From the NCBI GenBank assembly GCA_021209875.1, contig JAGYVD010000005.1, positions 3,448,001 to 3,512,000 of the forward strand: a stretch of DNA of 64,000 bases. The letters are read 5' to 3'. The position numbers and the translations under genes are program-made. Origin of the DNA: Rosellinia necatrix (lineage: Eukaryota; Ascomycota; Sordariomycetes; Xylariales; Xylariaceae). Below the pieces are notes generated by a model. The model was given only the letters and a program-made list of their open reading frames with translations, was not told the origin of the DNA and made no database searches. Of the stretch, positions 56,791 to 64,000 are shown piece by piece (the first letter of the stretch is position 1; every line of letters begins with the position of its first letter).

Positions 56791-59428
56791 TATTGGCATC
56801 TATGAGGTGCTGCAGTATGGTATTCGGTGCTTCTATTTCTGGGATCAGTAGGTGTTTCTTTGATTTTGACGCAATGAGACGCTTGAGTCCACCGTAGCAT
56901 TGTTTTGGTGACTGTCGGATCAGTTGATGCGATGCATATATGTCCAACGGATACTACAATCCGTCCGGTGGCACGAGCTGGGGCCAGAGAGGCCGATTGG
57001 GCAGTATCGAAGCAATGGGCCGAGTTGGCATAGTAGTAGAGCCAGTGTTTGAGTGGGATTGCGAAGGAGCGAGAGGAGGGGGGGGTTAAATAAAACCGAC
57101 GCGTCACCAGGTATTCCATCACCAAAGCAGGCCTTTCAAGGAAGTCTGCCTTATCAAGCTTCTCTGGGGAGGCTTGCATTCTTATCGTGTTCGAACCGGC
57201 GACCGCTCGAAGCCCTTCTCTCGCTGGCCCCAGCACGCGGTGGCTTTCTGCCTTTCCTTCCGCCGTTGCTTCCTGAAGAGCAATGCCTGGGGGGAATATC
57301 TGCTGATCTATCGTAAAACTCGACAGCCCAGGTACCGAGTCCGTCAGTCGTGTCATGCTAAGATTAAGAGAGGTGGCTTCGCGAGAGCAACCAAGAGGTT
57401 AGGGGACAAGGTCCGAGAGACAGCTATACGGTAAATCCTGTTCTCGTCATTATCTATCTAGGACGTTAAGGCTCGGCACAGATATATCACAGATATATCA
57501 TGATAGACCGCAGCCGGGTCTTCGGGAATAAAGATGGAAATCTCCGTATTTAACGCCGTTACCGATCAAATAAATGAATAGCTGTGTTACAACGACCGTG
57601 ACAAGATGCTCAAGGTCCAAATTTTATATACCTTGTCAATTAGCCCCCTGACCGCGTTCTTAACAGTATGACACTCGAAATGCCGTACGTAGCCTGTCCT
57701 TGTTAAGAGTAGGGTAAAGCGCAGCCAAAACGTATTCCAGCCGGTTGGGGGACAGAAAAGTAGGCTGAGAGTAAAAGGAGTCGCAAGTCGCAAGTCGAAA
57801 GTCGAAAGTCGAAAGTCGAAAGTCGATTCGATTATACACTTTCTTGCTTAGCTGTAAAATCATGGCATAGAATAACTCGTCGAGAGAATTTCCGGCCGAC
57901 AGGTACTAGTAGTTGATTCATCTTCCTGTGTAGGTCTAAAAGAGGCTAGTCACGAACCCAATGGCAAAATTTAACTTGTAACAAGCTTCGATATGGTGGG
58001 GGTGTTTGTCGCTGCGATTCTTTGGTAAGCACTTCTGCTTTTTCGCGCTGACGTTTTTCTTCTTCGAGTTGACGTTTTAATTTCCGAAAATCGACGCCTT
58101 AGCGGCAGAGGATATATTGAGTAAACAAAGTCGCATAGATGGGTGTAATTCCATTTCTGGTTGAGTTTGTTCCAATCCATGTGTAAGGTGTAAGGCGATA
58201 TGTAGTTATGTAGTTATGTAGTGTAAATATGTAAAATTACAAATCTGGGGTTATTGGAGGGTCATCTCAGCACGTCTCAGCCACCGCCTGCAGCACGGGA
58301 ATCGGGTAGAGTACGTGGCAGCGCGGCTGAGCTTGTGGTGACAATGAGGTTTTTTGTCATGTGGCGGCCACTACCACGCCTATTTTTACCTGGACGACCG
58401 TCTCGGGTATAGGTCATGCCGTTGATAGGAGGCCTCCATGCATAACTACAAGCAGTAGATGGAGAAGAAGAATATTGGCCTACCATCAGGTCCATAACCA
58501 AAAGATAACCCCCATCGTACGGTACCTAGTTTGATACTCGCAGTGTTCTGTCTCACACTAGATAGTGGGCTCTACAGTGGCCGTAGAACTATCTAGTAGG
58601 TACTCCATAGCACGTAGCAGGGGGCGAAACACTACACAGACAGAAACGGCTGAAGTGAAAGGGGCTATGCCGCTAGCCCCCGCTTTTTTTGCCCCTCAAC
58701 GCTTAGGTAGGTAGCTCAGGTAGGTAGCTCGGGTACCTACCACCTGCTAAGGGAAGTCCGTGGTGTACGTCAACTATCACTAGCATCGCCTTGCCTCGCT
58801 CCCTCAGTTCTAGGTACCTACCCAAGTTAGGTATTAAGGTAACTCGTCTGTTATTCCCGCTGTGAGAGTCGAGACAACTTTATTATTTAGGCTTTTAATC
58901 GGTTCAAAGCTACACGGCTCGAGCACTTTCCTCATCTATTGTCCAAGCCATTCTACAACATCACTTGACAATTTGTCCAACCTATACCAGGTGCATTATC
59001 GGTCTAGACATTCATTGGCTTGGTATTTATAGTGTCACCGTCGGTGATACTACCTTAAGGGCACTCCTGTCGACCCCTCCTTCCCCTTCTCACGCTCCAT
59101 ACCCGGTAACTTTCAAGAGTGGACACCAACCGTGCATCCGGACCCCAAACCCCACTACTACGCTGCACTCATCCCACCATAACCACCACCATAACCACCA
59201 CCATAAACCACCAAAAACCACCCGCGCATCCATCCATCATACATCCAATCATAGCGAGCGGTGAACTTGGTGTACACGCCATCTTTCAAGTTCACCCCCC
59301 CCTAGACAGCCTTCTGTACCAACCTACCCGCATATAAACCCGCCCGCTTCAACTACACCACCTCTACCCTAAGGTTATATCCATCCCTACACAGCGAAGT
59401 ATACACCGACGCATCTCAACCGCGCCTC
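56791..59428. other. Long intergenic stretch with simple repeats
   Basis: About 2.6 kb without a convincing gene. It holds a 7-base tandem repeat at 57779-57828 and a cluster of TAGGTAGGTAGC/CTACC words at 58700-58850. It also has a CACCATAAC repeat at 59177-59206 and TAGTTATG repeats near 58201-58220. Frames at 57053-57434, 58965-59264 and 59119-59337 are low complexity or featureless. The last part is probably promoter and leader for the WW-domain gene. Confidence 0.45.
57779..57828. repeat. 7-base tandem repeat (AAGTCGA/AAGTCGC)
   Basis: Seven consecutive copies of a 7-base unit, the first two reading AAGTCGC and the rest AAGTCGA. It lies in intergenic DNA with no gene overlap. Confidence 0.9.
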
Positions 59429-60447
59429 ATGGCAGATTTCGACGCTCCTTCGACCCCTCCCCCGCCCAAGGTCCCGGCTGGCTGGGTCGCTCGTTGGAAT
59501 GCGCAATACAACGAATGGTAAGGCAACCAATTCTCTTTTCCCTCTTCTGCTTCTTCTCCTCCCCCCTTCCTCTTCGTGCTGTCGTCGGACAACCGCCTAA
59601 CATGCCCGCGCTGGCCGCCAGGTTCTACGTAAATACATACACCAAGAAGTCACAATGGGAGAAGCCCACGACCGAGGCTCAGGACCCGAACGCACCCCCA
59701 GGCCCGCCGCCGGGCTATACCCCCGGCTCCGGCGCTAGCGGCGACTATAACGACACCAAGACGAAGCCAAGAGATGACTCGTACGGCGGCGGATCGGGCT
59801 CCCACAACGAGGACGCCGACGCCCGCCTCGCGCGCCAGCTCCAGGAAGAGGAGAACGCGCGCTCCCGCGGCGTCGGCGGTGCCGCGGCGTCATACATGAA
59901 CAACCAGGGCGGAAGCGGCAGCCATTCGCCCTTCCCCGATCAGCTCCCGCCGCGTTCCTCGGGCGGCGGCAGCGGCAGTGGCGCCGACAAGGCGAAGGGC
60001 CTCCTGGGCAAGTTCTTCGGTGGTAGCAAGAAGCCGCACGAGTCGTATGGCGGGCACGGCGGCGGATACGCTAATCACCCACCGCAAGGTTACGGTGGCG
60101 GGTACGGCGGGCCACCCCCGCAGCAAGGGTACTATAGCGGTGGGCCGCCGCCAGGCCAGTACGGTGCCGGGTACGGATACCCTCCCCAGGGCGGCGGCTA
60201 CGGCCAGCAGCCCTACGGCGGAGGCTATGGACAGCAGCCCTACGGCGGTGGCGGTTACGGCCAGCCCCCTCGGAAATCCGGTGGCGGCGGTCTAGGAGCT
60301 GCGGGTGGTGCCGCGCTCGGTCTCGGCGCCGGCCTCATCGGCGGCGCGTTGATCGCGGATGCTATTAACGACAACGAGCAGGAGGCGTATGCCGACGGCT
60401 ACAACGACGGCGCCGATGGCGGCGACTTCGATGGCGGTGACTTCTAA
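59429..60447 (+). CDS. WW-domain protein with Gly/Tyr/Gln-rich tail and glycine-zipper segment
   Basis: Exons 59429-59517 and 59622-60447 give about 304 residues. The 104-base intron starts GTAAGG, has a CTAAC branch site and ends GCCAG, splitting a Trp codon inside the WW domain. The WW domain spans residues ~15-46, with Trp 19, Tyr 32, Trp 42 and Pro 45 (VPAGWVARW, NEWFYVNTYT, SQWEKP). It should bind proline-rich ligands. Next is a charged helical stretch (DADARLARQLQEEENARSRG). A long prion-like Gly/Tyr/Pro/Gln region follows, with repeats of GGGYGQQPY. A glycine-zipper (GGGLGAAGGAALGLGAGLIG) and an acidic Gly/Asp end close the protein. The glycine-zipper could associate with membranes. 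Similar WW plus glycine-rich proteins are common in filamentous fungi, but their role is unknown. Confidence 0.85.
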
Positions 60448-61596
60448 ACCAAATACCGAAAAGGGGAAGGGGCATATATAATGAAGGAAACGAATATCGC
60501 CCAGAAATCCGATCGAAAAGCAGTGGCGTCCCACACACGTTACCGAGTGCGCGCCAGTTTAAGTGAAGGGAGTGGAGAGTGGCCACGCGATTGATCGGTG
60601 GAATATTTGGGTCTAATGATACATACACAAGGCAGCGAGCGTGGCTCCGAGTTAGGCTGCTGAGAAAGAGGAGAGGGGGTCGGGGTTACGAAGAGACGAA
60701 AAATATCCCCAGGCTTTTATCACGAACTTGCCCACGCTTACTTACATACATACATACATATATGAAAATTCCATGAGATCGTGCGAATGGCGATGAGCAT
60801 GGCCCACGCGTTACTTCCATACGCTGGTTCAAAACTTGCCGTTTTTGCTTTGCCCTCGTGCCTCATCTTCCGTATATAGTTTTATGAAGACTCTTTTTTT
60901 TTTTTTTTTTTAACCCTGCACGATGCATCGCCCTGTGATTGCATTTGTAGGTACCGTTTGGTGCAATTCAATCTACACATCGCATCTACAAGTGGAGGGA
61001 TCTCGCCGGTTGTATCTTCAGGCCTGTCCCTTCTTGAAACTATCCACAGTATTATTTGCTTGCGTAGTATTAAAACGCGCAGGCCATAGGTGTGGCTAAT
61101 GAAGGAGGTATATAGGATTTCCTCAATGAATACCATCAGGGGAAGGGGAAGGGGGGGGGAGGGTACTTGGGCGACGAATCCGTAAAGGGGTCGATGAAAC
61201 GAAATAGGACTGACTGGCTTGGCTTGAAGATTAGAGGATCTTTTTCATGGGCATCACGTATGCCCCTCTGTGACCGCCCTTCCCCCGTGAGGCCTGTAAA
61301 GGTAGATAGGAAGACTATTTGTTGCCACCCGAGGATCTATACGCTTGTGTGTACATTACCTTCAACTGTGCCCGACCGTCTAGGTGATAATAAGGGGCAG
61401 CATGCACATAAGCACACCATATAAGGGCGGAGGCAGCTCGGCTGATCTACGCCAACACCGCCTCGAAAACCAGAGAAAAAAAGAAAGAAGGAAAGAGAGT
61501 AGTGAGTAATTTCCAGTTTTTAAATATATATATATATATATATACTTCCTTTATTTTATTTTTCTAGCGCCCAAGTGATGCATGAAGAAAAACGTC
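60448..61596. other. Intergenic between convergent genes
   Basis: 3' regions of two convergent genes. It contains a T-run (60893-60911), an ACATACATAC repeat (60744-60760) and a (TA)n stretch at about 61524-61542. No gene is recognised. Confidence 0.5.
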
Positions 61597-61886
61597 TCAC
61601 TTCTTGCCACCCCTTTTCCCACCGTTCCCGGAACCGAAACTGGTGTCCGGCTCGTCCTTCTTGCCGCTCCCCTGGCCGGCCAGGAAGCCGGCCACGTCGA
61701 AGTTGCCCATGGGGCTGCCGCCGGCCTGGGGGCCGGACATGAGGCTGTTCATGGGGTTCTTCTTGGACTGTTCCTCGAACTCGGCGCGGGTCTCGGGGTC
61801 CACTGTCGGAGGGGGGGGGGAAGAAAGACGTCGAGGGTTAGCGAGTATTCCACGACGTGGGGGTTGGCAGCGACAGAGAGAGAGAG

Positions 61887-61933
<47 letters not shown>

Positions 61934-62706
61934 CGGGCAGGCGAAGGGCGGGTGAAAGTTCAAACGACCCCAACTTACTGTTCTCGACGAGCTTGGGCAT
62001 GCCGATGAAGAGGGCCAAGCTGACCAGGCCCATGAGGATCATGGGGTTCTTGAGGATGCCGAAGACGGAGACTATAAATGAAAAAAATTGGATAGTTAGC
62101 TTTCCTCACTTCTTCTTCCTCGGGCGAAGACCACCGAGCACCAAAGAAAAAAAAAGAAAAAAGAAAAAAACACTCACAAGAACCCCGATCAGTATAATAG
62201 ATCTTCGACCCGAGGACCTTCACCGGGAACGCAGCAACGCCGGCCCCGGCGGCCCCAACGACAGGGAGGATCTCCTCGCCCTTATTCGCCCAGTCGTTGC
62301 CGCGGAACGTCTCCCACGCCCTGACCCTCACCCTCGCGCTCGCATCCCCTTCCCCCCCGGCGCCGTCGGCGCGGGTGTCGATGACGTCGACGCGCAGGGG
62401 CGCGAACCCGTGCGTGGCGCCGTGCACGTCGGCCAGGTACGAGCCGGGCGTGACGTTGCGGAAGACGAAGGTGTCGGACGCCGTCAGCGGCGCCGCCAGC
62501 GAGACCCCCAGCGCCGTCAGCGTCGCGTGCGTCGAGGGCGGCAGCGCCGCCGGGTTCGGGATCTGCGGCGACGCCGGGATGCTGAACGTCACTGTTGTCG
62601 TCGTCATCGTCGTCGTTGTTGCCGAGGCTAGTGACGGCATCGATGAGAAGGACAGGGCCAGGACCGCCGCCGCTAGGGTCGGTTTGAGGAGTGGTAGTAG
62701 TAGCAT
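61597..62706 (-). CDS. EMC7: ER membrane protein complex subunit 7 homologue
   Basis: Exons 62706-62178, 62071-61979 and 61802-61597 give about 275 residues. Introns are 106 bases (GTGAGT...TATAG) and 176 bases (GTAAGT...GACAG). Junctions join DRGS-FSVFGILKNP and KLVEN-MDPETRAEFEE, both continuous with the family. A signal peptide (MLLLPLLKPTLAAAVLALSF) leads into a luminal beta-sandwich. This includes FRNVTPGSYLADVHGATHGF and LRVDVIDTR, the domain of EMC7/DUF2012 proteins. One membrane span follows (PMILMGLVSLALFIGMPKLV), then a cytosolic tail ending GSGNGGKRGGKK. As part of the EMC it helps insert tail-anchored and multipass proteins into the ER. The start is the Met after the GAA tract. 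Upstream in-frame codons would translate that tract and are not accepted. Confidence 0.88.
61870..61928. repeat. (AG)n simple repeat inside EMC7 intron 2
   Basis: A nearly pure AG repeat of about 59 bases, interrupted by ATATAT, sits within the second EMC7 intron. Read on the coding strand it is a CT tract, between the branch region and splice sites. It makes this intron longer than its neighbours. Confidence 0.9.
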
Positions 62707-63488
62707 CTTGTTTGTATGGTTCTCTTCTTCTTCTTCTTCTTCTTCTTCTTCTTCTTCTTCTTCTTCTTCTTCTTCTTCTTCTTCTTCTTCTTCTTCTTCT
62801 TCTTCTTCTTCTTCTTCTTCTTCTTCTTCTTCTTCTTCTTCTTCTTCTTCTTCTGGCCTCCCCCAGGTAGTATGGTTATGGTTGGTTAGGTAACGGCGGA
62901 GGGCGGGGATAATGTAGAGTCGGGTGGCGTTGTAATTGGCGTTGTTCGTATACACGCTATTAGACGGTTCGGTGTTGGATATTGAGCAGCCACAGTTGAA
63001 CAAGTTACTATTGATGATGCAGCACCTGTTGTAATTGGGAGCTGGTGAGCTCCGCCTGACAGGGATGTTCTGGCCAATGGTGTCGACGCTTTCCACCAAA
63101 CATGTTGGCAGACCTTACCCGGGAAGTCAACAAGAATCGCTTGGGCACTTACACGAATGTTCAGATACCTATACCTATACCTAGTCTACCCTTCCACTAT
63201 TCACGATGAACGCCCACTCCCAAACATTTTCATAAAGGCAGAAGAATTTAGTCAGAGGCCTCTCGCCTAATAGGTATGCTTATTGCTGATGAAATTGTAG
63301 GTAACCTAACATATTGTAGGTCTGCTCTATTCATTCAAAGGGGTATATATCTCAACAACTATCCCTCTCCGCCATCTCCTCGGTTACGCCCATAAAAAAC
63401 ATGAATTGTGGATTTTATTCCCTTCGCAATAAGCCTGTCCCTCCTCTTAAATAACGGTAGGGGTTCGTCCAGTTCTGTCTTGCTTCGC
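62707..63488. other. EMC7 upstream region and 3' region of the sulfhydrylase gene
   Basis: Contains the long TTC repeat described separately and a CTATACC repeat at 63171-63182. No further gene is recognised. Confidence 0.55.
62724..62854. repeat. Uninterrupted (CTT/GAA)n repeat, about 43 units, upstream of EMC7
   Basis: About 131 bases of pure CTT on the plus strand (GAA on the EMC7 coding strand) begin 18 bases upstream of the EMC7 start codon. It therefore lies in the leader or core promoter. It creates false poly-Glu and poly-Ser frames on the two strands. Confidence 0.95.

Positions 63489-64000
<512 letters not shown>

Noticed and set aside
62297..63099. Poly-Ser (plus) and poly-Glu (minus) frames across the TTC repeat
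   Set aside because: Created by the trinucleotide repeat; the EMC7 start codon and signal peptide lie after it.

Overview
The window is nuclear DNA of a filamentous ascomycete (Pezizomycotina, most likely a sordariomycete). The evidence is short introns of about 50-200 bases with GT...AG ends and CTRAY-type branch sites, an extremely A+T-rich block of the kind left by repeat-induced point mutation (RIP), and fungus-specific genes (a PMT2-type O-mannosyltransferase, a PNS1 choline-transporter-like protein, a fungal Rab4). The species cannot be fixed from sequence alone.

Layout. Bases 1-7590 are a RIP-type A+T desert with no credible gene. It holds two structured islands: an inverted-repeat (foldback) element at 5604-6302 and a clean solo LTR with a 5-base target duplication at 6797-7112. 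Bases 7590-13400 are a transition zone with a PD-(D/E)XK nuclease-like gene, a broken pogo/Fot1-type transposase fragment and a tRNA-Gly. Bases 13400-24700 hold accessory or secreted functions: a GH95 alpha-L-fucosidase, a metal-dependent amidohydrolase, a secreted CBM9-like protein, a large proline-rich/cysteine-rich protein and an AYR1-like reductase. Bases 24700-32000 are gene-poor, with two disordered proline-rich proteins (one with His/Met repeats) that may be distant relatives, and an intron-containing tRNA-Leu. From 32300 onward there is an NmrA-like gene that carries a frameshift, then a largely housekeeping block: xanthine dehydrogenase, PMT2, Rab4, PNS1, two uncharacterised proteins, an APH-fold kinase-like protein, a WW-domain protein, EMC7 and the 3' part of an O-acetylhomoserine sulfhydrylase cut by the window edge.

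Most genes are separate transcription units on either strand. I see no convincing secondary-metabolite cluster or operon-like arrangement. PMT2, EMC7, Rab4 and PNS1 all act in the secretory or endomembrane system, but their proximity is probably coincidental. Gene models were built by joining reading frames at splice sites I could read. The junctions are stated in each entry and have not been tested against transcripts.
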